Positions 8,060 to 17,357 of a stretch of 64,000 bases of DNA are shown in pieces; positions within the stretch are counted from its first letter, which is position 1; each line of letters opens with the position of its first letter. The notes under the pieces are model-generated. The model made no database searches. It was not told the DNA's origin and saw only the letters and a list, made by a program, of their open reading frames with translations. A program made the translations under genes and the position numbers. The DNA is from Lachnospiraceae bacterium (lineage in GTDB: Bacteria > Bacillota > Clostridia > Lachnospirales > Lachnospiraceae), in assembly GCA_028692055.1 (NCBI GenBank), contig JAQUYA010000002.1:1-64000 (forward strand), written 5' to 3'.

Positions 8060-9241
8060 TTAATGCGCTATCCATTTATTCGTAAGATGAGACGCTATTT
8101 TCTGAGCCGGTCTGTCCACCAATTTCGTCAGCACATAAGCTACACACCCAGCACCCCAAAGTGTCAAAAGATAATTCAGCAATACTAACATATGATAGTT
8201 CATTTTTCCATACATGGAGCAGAAGAAGGATGCAGATACGGTACACAAAAGTGGAAAGTGTACCAAATAAAAGCAATAGGAAATACGATTGAACTTTTCA
8301 AAAATTCTGGCACTTAACAATTTCTGTATTCCACCTAAATGTGCAATTGCAAAAAGCATCGTTGGTATTGCAACATTGTAATAGAATAACACCTTGGGTG
8401 GAAATAATGCATAGACAGAACCGACTAGATTATCTCCATAAGATGGATAGGTTGCAAAGAAAAATCCAACGATAAACAGAATACGCATCAACCACTTTTG
8501 CCTGGTAAAATTCTCAATTAGTGTTCTCTTTGTATACATCAAATCTGCCACTACCATGCTTAAAATCATACATAGAAAATCGGTTCTGATTAAAATAACA
8601 CTTGCTATTATATATACCGGATATCTCGCTTTTTCTTTTCCTGCGACAGCCAGAATCGCCGCAACCAACAGACAGCCGAAGAATTCATATTGGATAAACC
8701 AAATCGGTCCATTATAGCGATTAACTCCTGTAACAAAGCAGTCCCATACGGCTTCCTTTACAGCCTCCAGTAAATTTGGAGCAAACTGATTGTAGCTTCC
8801 AAAAAATTCTACCGAATTTGCCAAAGCCGCCGCTTTGTCATTGTGAAAGCAGCCGGCTGTCATCGCTATATACACACCAATATTTACTACCAGAATTGGT
8901 ATGACCAGTCTGAAATACTTCTTAAAGCCGGCACGTGCAAGTATGGTATTCGTTCCACGATAGTCCACGCTTTTCTGTATGAAGTACTGGCGGGCAAGCA
9001 AAAATGCACTGACCGATAAAAAAATCCGGGCGCCAAGTTTACCGGCATAAACAATATTAAGTGGAGTGGCACCGATGTACCACTCTACTCCTGCTGCCGT
9101 GTGAAAATGTTCCGGATTTAGGGTATATATACCGCAATAATATGCGTTTAAAAAGTGTATATTAAAAACCATCATGGTTGCTAAGGCTTTGATACCTTCT
9201 ACAAACCCCAGTTTCTCCTGTTGTTCCATATTACTAACCAT
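8060..9241 (-). CDS. Acyltransferase family 3 membrane protein (first of three)
   Basis: A 393-residue multi-pass protein with GFVEGIKALATMMVFNIHFLN near the N-terminus (conserved HF), KLGARIFLSVSAFLLARQYF, and RISYCFYLVHFPLLC near the C-terminus, all typical of the acyltransferase-3 family. The start is uncertain: GGAAAGG lies one base before the first ATG and 13 before the ATG at residue 5. It follows rfbD by 44 bases in the same orientation. A likely glycan O-acyltransferase. Confidence 0.8.
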   Translation of the reverse strand: MVSNMEQQEKLGFVEGIKALATMMVFNIHFLNAYYCGIYTLNPEHFHTAAGVEWYIGATPLNIVYAGKLGARIFLSVSAFLLARQYFIQKSVDYRGTNTILARAGFKKYFRLVIPILVVNIGVYIAMTAGCFHNDKAAALANSVEFFGSYNQFAPNLLEAVKEAVWDCFVTGVNRYNGPIWFIQYEFFGCLLVAAILAVAGKEKARYPVYIIASVILIRTDFLCMILSMVVADLMYTKRTLIENFTRQKWLMRILFIVGFFFATYPSYGDNLVGSVYALFPPKVLFYYNVAIPTMLFAIAHLGGIQKLLSARIFEKFNRISYCFYLVHFPLLCTVSASFFCSMYGKMNYHMLVLLNYLLTLWGAGCVAYVLTKLVDRPAQKIASHLTNKWIAH

Positions 9242-9285
9242 ACCTTTCCACTGTCCAGATGGAAAATGTTTATTTTATTTCAGGT

Positions 9286-10134
9286 CTACAAAGTCTTAAT
9301 ATACTCTACCAGAGCGTCTTCCCATTGTGCAAATGAGAAATCTGTCGTTAATTTAAACATATAATTCTCGAGTACTGAATAAGCCGGACGTTTTGCAGGC
9401 GTCGGGTATTCCTCTGTAGTGAGTCTCTTTACTCTTGTTTCTTTTCCTGCAAGACGGAAAATATCTTCTGCAAAATCAGCCCAGCTGCAAGAGCCCTCAC
9501 AAGTTGCATGAAAAGTGCCATAATTCTCTGTTGGCACCAGATATGCAATTGCCTTTGCAAGCTCTACTGCACTGGTAGGCGATCCAAACTGATCCATTAC
9601 AACACCTACTTCATCATGTGTTTCTGCTAAGTTTAACATTGTTTTCACAAAATTATTGCCTTCTCCATATAACCACGCGGTACGAAGAATAAAATAATCT
9701 TTTGCGAAATCTTTTACGAAATTTTCACCTGCCAGCTTCGTAGCACCATACATGGAATTCGGTCCTACCTGGTCAAACTCTGTATAAGGTCTGTTTCCAT
9801 CCCCAGGGAATACATAATCCGTAGAAACCTGAATCATCTTAGCTCCTGTTTCTGCAGCTGCAATACTCAGGTTGCGAGGTCCAATCGCATTGATACGATA
9901 AGCACTGTCTCCCTGCGACTCACATGCATTTACATTGGTGTGTGCTGCACAGTTAATAATGGCATAAGGTTTTATCTGTCTTGCAAGTTCCATAACTTTA
10001 TCAATATTGGTAATGTCCAGCTCTGCAACATCTGTATTTACCAATGTTATATCTGTTGCATTTGCATATTGTTTGTTGATGGCTCTTCCTAATTGTCCAT
10101 TACAGCCGGTTACTATTATTTTTTTCATTTTCAT
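9286..10134 (-). CDS. rfbD: dTDP-4-dehydrorhamnose reductase
   Basis: A 282-residue short-chain reductase making dTDP-L-rhamnose, the last step of the pathway. It shows the N-terminal nucleotide-binding motif VTGCNGQLG, the motif STDYVFPGDG, the catalytic YGATKLAGE (Tyr-x3-Lys), and RTAWLYGEGNNFV. The start is set by AGGAGG nine bases before the first ATG of a closely spaced pair; a longer frame to 10164 would run into the upstream gene. rfbA, rfbB and rfbC are not in the window, so the rhamnose donor depends on genes elsewhere. Confidence 0.92.
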   Translation of the reverse strand: MKMKKIIVTGCNGQLGRAINKQYANATDITLVNTDVAELDITNIDKVMELARQIKPYAIINCAAHTNVNACESQGDSAYRINAIGPRNLSIAAAETGAKMIQVSTDYVFPGDGNRPYTEFDQVGPNSMYGATKLAGENFVKDFAKDYFILRTAWLYGEGNNFVKTMLNLAETHDEVGVVMDQFGSPTSAVELAKAIAYLVPTENYGTFHATCEGSCSWADFAEDIFRLAGKETRVKRLTTEEYPTPAKRPAYSVLENYMFKLTTDFSFAQWEDALVEYIKTL

Positions 10135-10147
10135 TTTCACTTTCCTC

Positions 10148-10537
10148 CTAAAGGGTATTCCCATCTGCTTCTTTCTTATTTTTTAATTCCTTTAATTGTA
10201 ATTCCTCTATATTTTTTTCATTTAATGCAACTGCCTGCGATAACTGTCTTACCCTATCCGATAGTCTGGAAACAGTCACCGTTAAGATGAACAGCAAAGC
10301 CAGGGCAAATATAAATCCTAATATAAATAAGGTATTTACCGGAGTAGCAATTCCAAATAAAAAGGAAATAAGGCTGAGAATTGGTGGAAAAATATCCACA
10401 AGCAGCATTAAAATAATTACAACCATCCAGGCAAGTGCATATTTCAACTCCAGTTTTCGCTTGCGAATCATATTTACAATCCATAAAAGTCCCAGTATCA
10501 GAATAATTCCTGCTACTATCTGTAATTTCACCGTCAT
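10148..10537 (-). CDS. DUF2304 family small membrane protein
   Basis: A 129-residue protein with three hydrophobic segments (about 7-25, 35-55 and 68-88) and a charged helical C-terminal tail (SRLSDRVRQLSQAVALNEKN). This matches the DUF2304 family, regularly found next to dolichyl-phosphate-mannose-synthase-like GT2 genes, as here, 27 bases downstream of one. It may anchor or assist that transferase at the membrane. The molecular role is unknown. Confidence 0.8.
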   Translation of the reverse strand: MTVKLQIVAGIILILGLLWIVNMIRKRKLELKYALAWMVVIILMLLVDIFPPILSLISFLFGIATPVNTLFILGFIFALALLFILTVTVSRLSDRVRQLSQAVALNEKNIEELQLKELKNKKEADGNTL

Positions 10538-10564
10538 TTACCAACCAAACCTTTCTGTTCAGAA

Positions 10565-11254
10565 TCATTCTCTAATTTGTTCCATTAAAATTGCGAGGGT
10601 AACCTTTATCATATAATACACGCTCTTAAGCGGTGATATGGAAGACGTTCCTTCTGCCCGCTCCCGCATCACGACCGGATACTCTTTTATCGTATAATTT
10701 TTTTTCAAAAGGGCTGCAATACATTCCGGTTCCGGATAATCTTTGGGATAATCCGATGCAAAAAGCTGAATCACTTTGCGATTTACCATACGCATTCCCG
10801 ATGTCGGATCCGTAATTGTTTTTTTCGTCAAACATGCAATCAGTGCTGTGAAATAACGAATTCCCAACCGCCGTATACCTGACGACTGAAATCCTTCCTT
10901 TTCAATAAAACGCGAACCAATTACCATATCTGCGCCTGTGTCCTGTAGATATGCCTGCATCGCAGATAAATACTTTGCATCATGCTGACCATCTCCATCA
11001 AACTGTACCGTAATGTCATAGCCCATTTTCTGTGCATACAGGTATCCTGTCTGTACCGCTCCGCCAATTCCAAGATTTACATGCAGATTCAATACCGGCA
11101 TACCCTTTTCCCTGCATAGGGACAGGGTATTGTCTGTGGAACAGTCATTTATAATGATATAATCAAATTCCGGTGCATTCTCCTGAAGGTCTGCTACAGT
11201 TTTCTCTATACTCTTTTCCTCATTAAATGCTGGTATGATAACCAAACTTTTCAT
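10565..11254 (-). CDS. GT2 glycosyltransferase, polyprenyl-phosphate type
   Basis: A 229-residue GT-A enzyme similar to DPM1/polyprenyl-phosphate glycosyltransferases without a membrane anchor. Visible motifs are VIIPAFNEEKSIEKTV (1-20 region), NDCSTDNT, GGAVQTGYLYA, QFDGDGQHD (metal-binding DxD) and DPTSGMRMVNRK. It probably transfers a sugar from a nucleotide donor to undecaprenyl phosphate. GAGG lies eight bases upstream of the ATG. The DUF2304 gene follows directly, forming a commonly seen pair. Confidence 0.88.
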   Translation of the reverse strand: MKSLVIIPAFNEEKSIEKTVADLQENAPEFDYIIINDCSTDNTLSLCREKGMPVLNLHVNLGIGGAVQTGYLYAQKMGYDITVQFDGDGQHDAKYLSAMQAYLQDTGADMVIGSRFIEKEGFQSSGIRRLGIRYFTALIACLTKKTITDPTSGMRMVNRKVIQLFASDYPKDYPEPECIAALLKKNYTIKEYPVVMRERAEGTSSISPLKSVYYMIKVTLAILMEQIRE

Positions 11255-11280
11255 ATAAACCTCATTTTCTAGATTGGTAA

Positions 11281-12030
11281 CTATTCAGAACCACATACGC
11301 AAAATTGTAATAATACGCGGAGTGTTCTGCAGCAGTCTGTAAAGAATGCAAAATGTATGCCATTTTCTTTCAACGCTCTATGTCCTTCCTTTAGGGAAAT
11401 CATATATGCTCCAAAGCTGTTATTGCTCGTTCCACCATAGGCCATATGAATCAGTACTTCCGGTATATAGGATAGTTTTACCTCACCTCTATGTAATATG
11501 CGAACCATAAATTCATAATCTGCGGATACCCGATAATCCTCTTTATAAAGTCCATACCTTTCATACACAGACTTCCGAAGATATAAGGTCGGATGTCCCG
11601 GCAGCCAGCCGTAACGTATCTTTCCCTGACCCTGATGCCATTTCCTTACAATCCGGTCACCCTCCATATAATTCAAATCCGCGTGAACACCATCGGTTTG
11701 TTCTTTTTCCATCACAGCCACCATACGGCTAATTACATCCGGCGATGTAAATTCATCAAAGCAGCATCCGATAATATCGCCTGTCGCCATACGGATTCCC
11801 TTATTCAATGCATTATAAATACCACTATCCGGTTCAGATAACACCCGTAATTTATCTCCAAAATATTCGTTTGCTTTCTCAATTACTGCCGGCGATGCAT
11901 CGGTGGAAGCACCGTCTACAATAATATATTCTATATTTTCATAATTCTGGTTTTTAACCTGTTTTATAATTTTTTTTAAATTATCTGCATTATTATAATT
12001 CGTAGTTATAATGGATACCTTTAAACTCAT
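11281..12030 (-). CDS. GT2 glycosyltransferase
   Basis: A 249-residue family 2 transferase resembling WcaA/colanic-acid type enzymes. Motifs include VSIITTNYNNADNLKK, VDGASTDAS, EPDSGIYNALNKGI and GWLPGHPTLYLRKSVYE. The usual DxD is replaced by CFDEFTS in this subfamily. Cytoplasmic, with no membrane segment. It would add one sugar to the lipid-linked repeat unit; donor and linkage are unknown. Confidence 0.85.
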   Translation of the reverse strand: MSLKVSIITTNYNNADNLKKIIKQVKNQNYENIEYIIVDGASTDASPAVIEKANEYFGDKLRVLSEPDSGIYNALNKGIRMATGDIIGCCFDEFTSPDVISRMVAVMEKEQTDGVHADLNYMEGDRIVRKWHQGQGKIRYGWLPGHPTLYLRKSVYERYGLYKEDYRVSADYEFMVRILHRGEVKLSYIPEVLIHMAYGGTSNNSFGAYMISLKEGHRALKENGIHFAFFTDCCRTLRVLLQFCVCGSE

Positions 12031-12070
12031 AGATTTAATTCCCTATTCTTTATTTCCATTTGATTCATGG

Positions 12071-13333
12071 TCACTTATTTCCATTGGCAGTTGTCTCTAA
12101 TATGGAGCGGTATAAATCTATATATTGCTGAAAACATATTTTTGCCTCATATTGTCCGGCACGTTTTACACAGCTTTCGACCGGTTTTATCTGCTCCGTC
12201 ATTTGCTGTATTGCCTGGGATAGTGCTACTGCATCTCCTTGTGGTACTACCCGCCCAATACACCCATCGCCTTCTATTGCCTCCGGACTTCCACCCGTCG
12301 CAAAAGTAATTACCGGAGTTCCACAGGCAAGGGCTTCCAGATTCGTGGTCGGAAAATTATCTTCCAGTGTGGTATTCACATAGACATCTGCCTTTGCATA
12401 AAGCTTTGCCAGCTCCTCTTGACTTTCTGTCCGAGTTACAGCGGTAACTTTTTGCTTCATATCCGCATTCGTATAGAAACTACGTATCTGCTGTGCACTG
12501 AGTCCTACCAGGGTTATATGATAATTCTCTGGCAATCTCTCTGCCAGTACCTTAAAATAGTCTAAACCTTTTCTGGATTCCCAGATATTAGCAACTCCTA
12601 ATATTTCAATTGTATGTGTATGTGCCCGTGTTGTTTTGTACTCTTTTTGCAAAAGCGCTTCTTCTGTCCGTGGTCTGAATAACTCTGTATTAATTCCATT
12701 TGGGATAATGACAACTGGATATTCCTGTAGGAAGGATTCCTTTACCTTACTGCAAAGCCATTTGCTTGGAGTAACCACCGTCAGATTTTCTACACCGGTA
12801 AAGGCTGCTTTTTTCCGCTTGTAGTTCTGAATGGAATTGTCTTTAAAAAGAGCATAGGGATAAGCACTTCTCTGCTGCTCACACTGATGGCAGCCTGTCT
12901 TCCATTTCTCACATTTCGCATAATCAAAATATGCACAATGGCCTGTCATCGGCCAGCAGTCATGCAATGTCCAAACCACCGGAATTTTTTTACTCTTTAT
13001 ATAAGAAAACAACATTTCTATCTGAAGATAAAATCCATGAATATTGTGAAGATGCAGTAAATCCGGCTGTATTTCATCTAATTTTGCTAAAAATGCTCTG
13101 GTCTTATGCGCCGAACCAAATCCGCTTTCACCTAAAAAGAAATTACGTGCTACGTGGCAATACATATCTGGCTTAGACCCAATCTTTATTGCCTGCATTC
13201 CCTCAGGAGCCTGTCCACGACCATATCCTACACTTGCCTGTATTCCGTTTGCAATGCTCATTTCATACAGATGTGCCGCTATGCGTCCCACACTGCCCGT
13301 TCCAACTACGGTATTTATCTGTACTATTTTCAT
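12071..13333 (-). CDS. GT4 family glycosyltransferase
   Basis: A 420-residue GT-B fold enzyme. N-terminal part: GTGSVGRIAAHL and LHLHNIHGFY. A cysteine cluster around WPMTGHCAYFDYAKCEKWKTG and CHQCE is typical of a GT4 subgroup (WcaC-like). C-terminal part: ANIWESRKGLDY, LEDNFPTTNLEALACGTPV (E-x7-E nucleotide-sugar motif) and FATGGSPEAI. The ATG at 13333 has GGGA seven bases upstream; a longer frame to 13372 is less likely. Divergent from the plus-strand gene at 13457. Confidence 0.88.
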   Translation of the reverse strand: MKIVQINTVVGTGSVGRIAAHLYEMSIANGIQASVGYGRGQAPEGMQAIKIGSKPDMYCHVARNFFLGESGFGSAHKTRAFLAKLDEIQPDLLHLHNIHGFYLQIEMLFSYIKSKKIPVVWTLHDCWPMTGHCAYFDYAKCEKWKTGCHQCEQQRSAYPYALFKDNSIQNYKRKKAAFTGVENLTVVTPSKWLCSKVKESFLQEYPVVIIPNGINTELFRPRTEEALLQKEYKTTRAHTHTIEILGVANIWESRKGLDYFKVLAERLPENYHITLVGLSAQQIRSFYTNADMKQKVTAVTRTESQEELAKLYAKADVYVNTTLEDNFPTTNLEALACGTPVITFATGGSPEAIEGDGCIGRVVPQGDAVALSQAIQQMTEQIKPVESCVKRAGQYEAKICFQQYIDLYRSILETTANGNK

Positions 13334-13401
13334 ACTTATTCCCATCTGTGACCTTTGGTCCCAAAGAATCAATATTATTTCATTCTTATTCCCAAAAGTT
13401 G

Positions 13402-13410
13402 TGCTATACT
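13402..13410 (+). promoter_or_regulatory. Extended -10 promoter of the fucosyltransferase-like gene
   Basis: TGCTATACT (13402-13410) is an extended -10 box 46 bases before the start codon. No good -35 box is present at the matching distance (ATTCTT with a 17-base spacer). Confidence 0.5.
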
Positions 13411-13456
13411 ATTACTATCTAAATGATATCATACAAGAAAGAGAGTAGGACATATT

Positions 13457-14242
13457 ATGTTAATAATACAACCTATCGGTGGTTTATGCAATAGAATGCG
13501 CGCGATTAATTCCGCCAGTCATCTTGCCTCACTTCGTGGTGAAAAGTTGACCGTCATTTGGTTTTGCAATAGAGAACTGGGCTGTCGCTTTGAAGAACTC
13601 TTTATGCCAACTCCTGCATTGCATATTATAAATATTTATTCAAAATGGGATTTTCGAAAGATATATCTACAGCTCACTTCACAGTTGATTGATAATGAGA
13701 CCATACACGTTAACCGTACCGGTCTTATCTTGAAGGAGAATTTTCGAACTACCTTGAAAAAACGCTGTTACATTGCTACGGAAGAACATTTTTATCCAGC
13801 AAAGAATTATCACCTATTCACACCAATTGCCGCTCTGCAGTCAAAAATCAATCACATTACTTCGGGCTACAGTCCCTATATGGTAGGTGTTCACATTCGC
13901 CGTACAGATAATAAGCCGGCAATTGGCACAAGTTCTACCAAAGCCTTTGTTCACATGATGCAGGAAGAATTGGAATGCAATCCGGATACGAACTTTTATC
14001 TGGCTACCGACGATGCCGAAGAAGAAGCCCACCTGCGAGTTCTTTTTCCGGGACGTATTATTGCGAATACAAATAAGGATTTATCCAGAGACAGTTTAAC
14101 CGGTATGCAGGATGCCCTGACCGATTTGTATTGCCTCGCTGCAACCAATAAAATCATCGGAAGTTTCTACAGCTCTTTTACTGATATTGCTGCAGACATG
14201 CATCATATTCCAAAGATAATTGCCAAAAGTAACAAAGAATAG
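13457..14242 (+). CDS. Fucosyltransferase-like (O-FucT/NodZ-type fold) enzyme
   Basis: A 261-residue protein opening with IQPIGGLCNRMRAINSA, the glycine/Asn-Arg loop of NodZ/GT23-like and related fucosyltransferases. HIRRTDNK (about 151-158) is the conserved His-Arg-Arg motif for GDP-sugar binding, and FYLATDDAEEE and IGSFYSSFTDIA follow. A GDP-fucose donor is plausible but not proven. It is the only plus-strand gene within the glycan locus and has its own promoter. AGGA lies six bases from the ATG. It shares a bidirectional terminator with the convergent GT2 gene. Confidence 0.75.
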   Translation: MLIIQPIGGLCNRMRAINSASHLASLRGEKLTVIWFCNRELGCRFEELFMPTPALHIINIYSKWDFRKIYLQLTSQLIDNETIHVNRTGLILKENFRTTLKKRCYIATEEHFYPAKNYHLFTPIAALQSKINHITSGYSPYMVGVHIRRTDNKPAIGTSSTKAFVHMMQEELECNPDTNFYLATDDAEEEAHLRVLFPGRIIANTNKDLSRDSLTGMQDALTDLYCLAATNKIIGSFYSSFTDIAADMHHIPKIIAKSNKE

Positions 14243-14266
14243 TTCCCTTTTTGACTATTCTTTGTT
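14231..14266. terminator. Bidirectional terminator between convergent genes
   Basis: AACAAAGAATAG (14231-14242) pairs perfectly with CTATTCTTTGTT (14255-14266). The stop codons of both genes (TAG at 14240-14242 on plus; TAA at 14267-14265 on minus) lie in the stem or at its edge. Confidence 0.7.
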
Positions 14267-15296
14267 ATTTGAAATAAATTACTATAACCATATAGATACA
14301 GGCATACATATGGTGCTTTATAAAAAAAAGAAATGATTTTTCTGCAAAAGTCAGCTTTGGCATCTGATAACGTTCCAGTGCTACACGTACTTCGGTATCA
14401 TTGCATACACGTTTTATATTTTTACGTACTTTACGGTAACCTTGGTTTTTGTGCGCGATAACCCCACCCTTAATGTGAAGTACCGTAAGACAAAGAAAAT
14501 CATTCCATATCTGCGTAGAAAAATCATATTTTCGCTTCATATCATTGATATGAAGTAACTGTTGTTTCATGAGCTTGATTTTGTCCATGTAGGTATCATC
14601 ATACCTGCCGGTCATTGACGCTGCATTTATCCGATAGTAATAGGGTAGAAAGTCTTTTATAATTGCAACCTTTTCCGCTTCTAAGAACATCGCAAAGGAG
14701 AACTGATAATCCTCGCCTACCGTAACCCGGTTATCGCATAAATTCATGTTGTTGAATACCAGCGAGCGTTTTATCAGTTTGGACACACGGTTCGGCTGCA
14801 ATCCCCTCCCCATAAAGCTTCCATCATTAATGAAACATGGATATACCTCCTGTTTCATCTTTTCTTTTGTATATACTTCCTCTGGAAACTGCATTTGATC
14901 CTCCCAGTCTACATGACTATGATCCTCAAATACATGCCGTATGCCGCAGCATACAATATCTGCTTTTGTTTCTTTGGCTTCCTTATATAGACGTTCGTAC
15001 ATATCCGAATCAATCTTGTCATCGCTATCCACAAATCCAATATACTCGCCTTTTGCTTCTAATACACCTGTTTTCCATGCAGCCGTTAGACCTGCGTTTG
15101 CCTTATGAATTACTCGCACAATGTCATATTTTAGTGAAAATGCATCACATATTTGTGCTGATTGGTCAGTAGAACCATCGTCGACCAAAATAATCTCCAG
15201 TTCCTTATAGGTTTGCTGCAGTATACTATTCACACACTCTTCCAGATATTGTTCTGCCTGATATACAGGAACTATAATACTTACATTTGGCTTCAT
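14265..15296 (-). CDS. GT2 glycosyltransferase
   Basis: A 343-residue GT-A enzyme with an N-terminal catalytic domain (VSIIVPVYQAEQYLEECVNS, VDDGSTDQS, HKANAGLTAAW, GFVDSDDKID) and a helical C-terminal region of about 130 residues. A hydrophobic end (YACIYMVIVIYF) may touch the membrane. The ATG at 15296 is preceded by GAAGGG at seven bases; the longer frame to 15314 lacks a better site. It is the last of three consecutive GT2 genes of similar design. Confidence 0.87.
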   Translation of the reverse strand: MKPNVSIIVPVYQAEQYLEECVNSILQQTYKELEIILVDDGSTDQSAQICDAFSLKYDIVRVIHKANAGLTAAWKTGVLEAKGEYIGFVDSDDKIDSDMYERLYKEAKETKADIVCCGIRHVFEDHSHVDWEDQMQFPEEVYTKEKMKQEVYPCFINDGSFMGRGLQPNRVSKLIKRSLVFNNMNLCDNRVTVGEDYQFSFAMFLEAEKVAIIKDFLPYYYRINAASMTGRYDDTYMDKIKLMKQQLLHINDMKRKYDFSTQIWNDFLCLTVLHIKGGVIAHKNQGYRKVRKNIKRVCNDTEVRVALERYQMPKLTFAEKSFLFFIKHHMYACIYMVIVIYFK

Positions 15297-15333
15297 ACGG
15301 ATTCCCTTCCACATTTAAATTATCTTTCGCTTT

Positions 15334-16314
15334 TTAATTATCTACTAATTTATAGAACAGCTTCGGATATATCAGAAAGATACAGTATCCAAGCTTTGTT
15401 CTGCAAGAAAATTTTCCATACTTTTTTGATTTTTCCATGATATCTTTCACATTCCTTCTACAACGTTCACAAAACTCTTTTGAGTTGTCCGTTTCTTCCA
15501 GATAACGTTTATAAAAACGAATGGAAGCATCTGCATATGTCTTACAGGACTGCAGCGCAAGTAAGTACTCTTTTCTCTGCTCAAAAAAGTCGATTCGTTC
15601 CTTCAGAGCAGTAAACCAATCCATTCTTTTGGCACTGAAAGACTGTCTGGTGATACTTTGTTCTGCCAGATAGTATGCATATAATTTATCCTTTATATAA
15701 ACTCCCCGGCTGCACTTATCATATATCTTATAGGTAGTTGCTTCATCTTCATGAATACGCCCTTTGGGAAAACGGATATTATCCCATAAGCTTTTTCTGT
15801 ATAATTTATTCCAGGAAACAATAAACTCTGTATTTTCTTTTCGATATTCTTCATACATATCAAAAAGTAATTCTTTTCTATCCAGAACCTCCATTTCATT
15901 CATTTTTATATCTATTTCTTCATTTTCAAAAATATTTTCCATGGAGGAACTCTCTCTATAACTGCATATTGCCATATCGCTATTGGTTTTTATACATGCA
16001 TGATACAGTTTTTCTATAAATTGTCCTGCAATATAGTCATCAGAGTCTATAAATGCCACATATTCTCCTGTCGCATGCTCCAGCCCTGTATTTCGAGCGT
16101 CAGATAATCCACCATTTTCCTTGTGAATGACTGTAATACGATTATCTTTCTCTGCATATGCATCGCATATTTGGGGACTTTTATCAGTAGCTCCGTCCTC
16201 CACTAAGAGTATTTCCAGATTTTGATATGTCTGGCTGCAAATGGAATTGATGGCTCTGGTTAAGTATTTTTCCACATTATAAATTGGTACAATTACGGAT
16301 ATCAATGGCTGCAT
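15334..16314 (-). CDS. GT2 glycosyltransferase
   Basis: A 326-residue GT-A enzyme: ISVIVPIYNVEKYLTRAINS, VEDGATDKS, HKENGGLSDARNTGLE, AFIDSDDYI (DxDD). The C-terminal half is helical and basic. This is the EpsJ/WbbL-like class common in Firmicutes capsule loci. AGGAG six bases before the ATG at 16314 sets the start, which overlaps the upstream GT2 gene by 13 bases. Tight coupling suggests sequential action on one glycan. Confidence 0.87.
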   Translation of the reverse strand: MQPLISVIVPIYNVEKYLTRAINSICSQTYQNLEILLVEDGATDKSPQICDAYAEKDNRITVIHKENGGLSDARNTGLEHATGEYVAFIDSDDYIAGQFIEKLYHACIKTNSDMAICSYRESSSMENIFENEEIDIKMNEMEVLDRKELLFDMYEEYRKENTEFIVSWNKLYRKSLWDNIRFPKGRIHEDEATTYKIYDKCSRGVYIKDKLYAYYLAEQSITRQSFSAKRMDWFTALKERIDFFEQRKEYLLALQSCKTYADASIRFYKRYLEETDNSKEFCERCRRNVKDIMEKSKKYGKFSCRTKLGYCIFLIYPKLFYKLVDN

Positions 16315-17339
16315 GTAACTCTCCTTATCCATTTCACGATTATTCCTCTTAGTACTATCATAAGATAAGTGCTTTTAATCTTTTCTCTCGTAAAAAAGTA
16401 AAAAATAATTTTATAGTCCAGTAAATGCAAGTTTGCCTGCACTTTTGTTAAGGCATCGATTTTATCTTCCATTTTTCTCCATGCTTCGCAATATGTTTGA
16501 ATAATTTCCAGCTTTTCTTTCCTCTTAAGTTCCGTTTCAAATGCCAGTCCCTCCATGGCATCCAAAAATTCCACTGCTACTTTTGTACTCAGTATACTTG
16601 TCTCATTTGCCTGCGCTTTTCCCCAGATATCCACACAAAAATCATGTACTGCATCATAGAGGCAGAACGCAGTCTGTATACGGTCTTCACGATGCTTTGT
16701 TGATAATGTAGTGCCTCTGTCATCCTGTATATAATCATAAACGGGTTCCTGTATCACACAAAATGCACGTATATTACGCATATAGGCAATATTAAAGAGC
16801 AAATCTTCTCCCAGATTCATATGCAGCGGAAATCCTTGTTGAATCAGTTCTTTTCGGTACCACTTATTCCAGGGCATATTCAAAAACTGTTCCTGATATA
16901 ATTGTAAAAAGACTGCTCTATTTTCTTTACAACGATAGGTTCCACTCATAGAAGGAAGTTTTACAATATCTCTGCCAAAATACAAATGATGAAAGCCTGC
17001 AATCACCATATCACATTCTGATGCCTGCATTGCTGCTTCCATTACTGCCAACGCGTGGGGTTCTAAATAGTCATCGCTGTCTAAAAACTCAATAAACGTA
17101 CCTTTGGCATGTTTGACTCCTGTATTTCTGGCTGCCGACACCCCCTGATTTTCCTGATGTATTACCCGAATTCGATCATCTTTTTTCGCTAATGTATCTG
17201 CCAGTCTACCTGATGCGTCCGGTGGTCCATCTACAATCATGATAGCTTCCCAATCCGTATAGGTTTGTGCACATACGCTGTTAATACACCGTTCCAGGGT
17301 CTGTTCACTTCGATAAACCGGAATAATAATGCTAACCAT
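16302..17339 (-). CDS. GT2 glycosyltransferase
   Basis: A 345-residue GT-A enzyme: VSIIIPVYRSEQTLERCINS, HQENQGVSAARNTGVK, EFLDSDDYLE. The usual DDGSTD position reads VDGPPDAS, a drifted nucleotide-binding loop. The C-terminal third is helical. GGAGG seven bases before the ATG gives a confident start. It follows the DUF2142 gene by 18 bases. Confidence 0.86.
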   Translation of the reverse strand: MVSIIIPVYRSEQTLERCINSVCAQTYTDWEAIMIVDGPPDASGRLADTLAKKDDRIRVIHQENQGVSAARNTGVKHAKGTFIEFLDSDDYLEPHALAVMEAAMQASECDMVIAGFHHLYFGRDIVKLPSMSGTYRCKENRAVFLQLYQEQFLNMPWNKWYRKELIQQGFPLHMNLGEDLLFNIAYMRNIRAFCVIQEPVYDYIQDDRGTTLSTKHREDRIQTAFCLYDAVHDFCVDIWGKAQANETSILSTKVAVEFLDAMEGLAFETELKRKEKLEIIQTYCEAWRKMEDKIDALTKVQANLHLLDYKIIFYFFTREKIKSTYLMIVLRGIIVKWIRRVTCSH

Positions 17340-17357
17340 ATGCGCGCCTCCTGTCCA

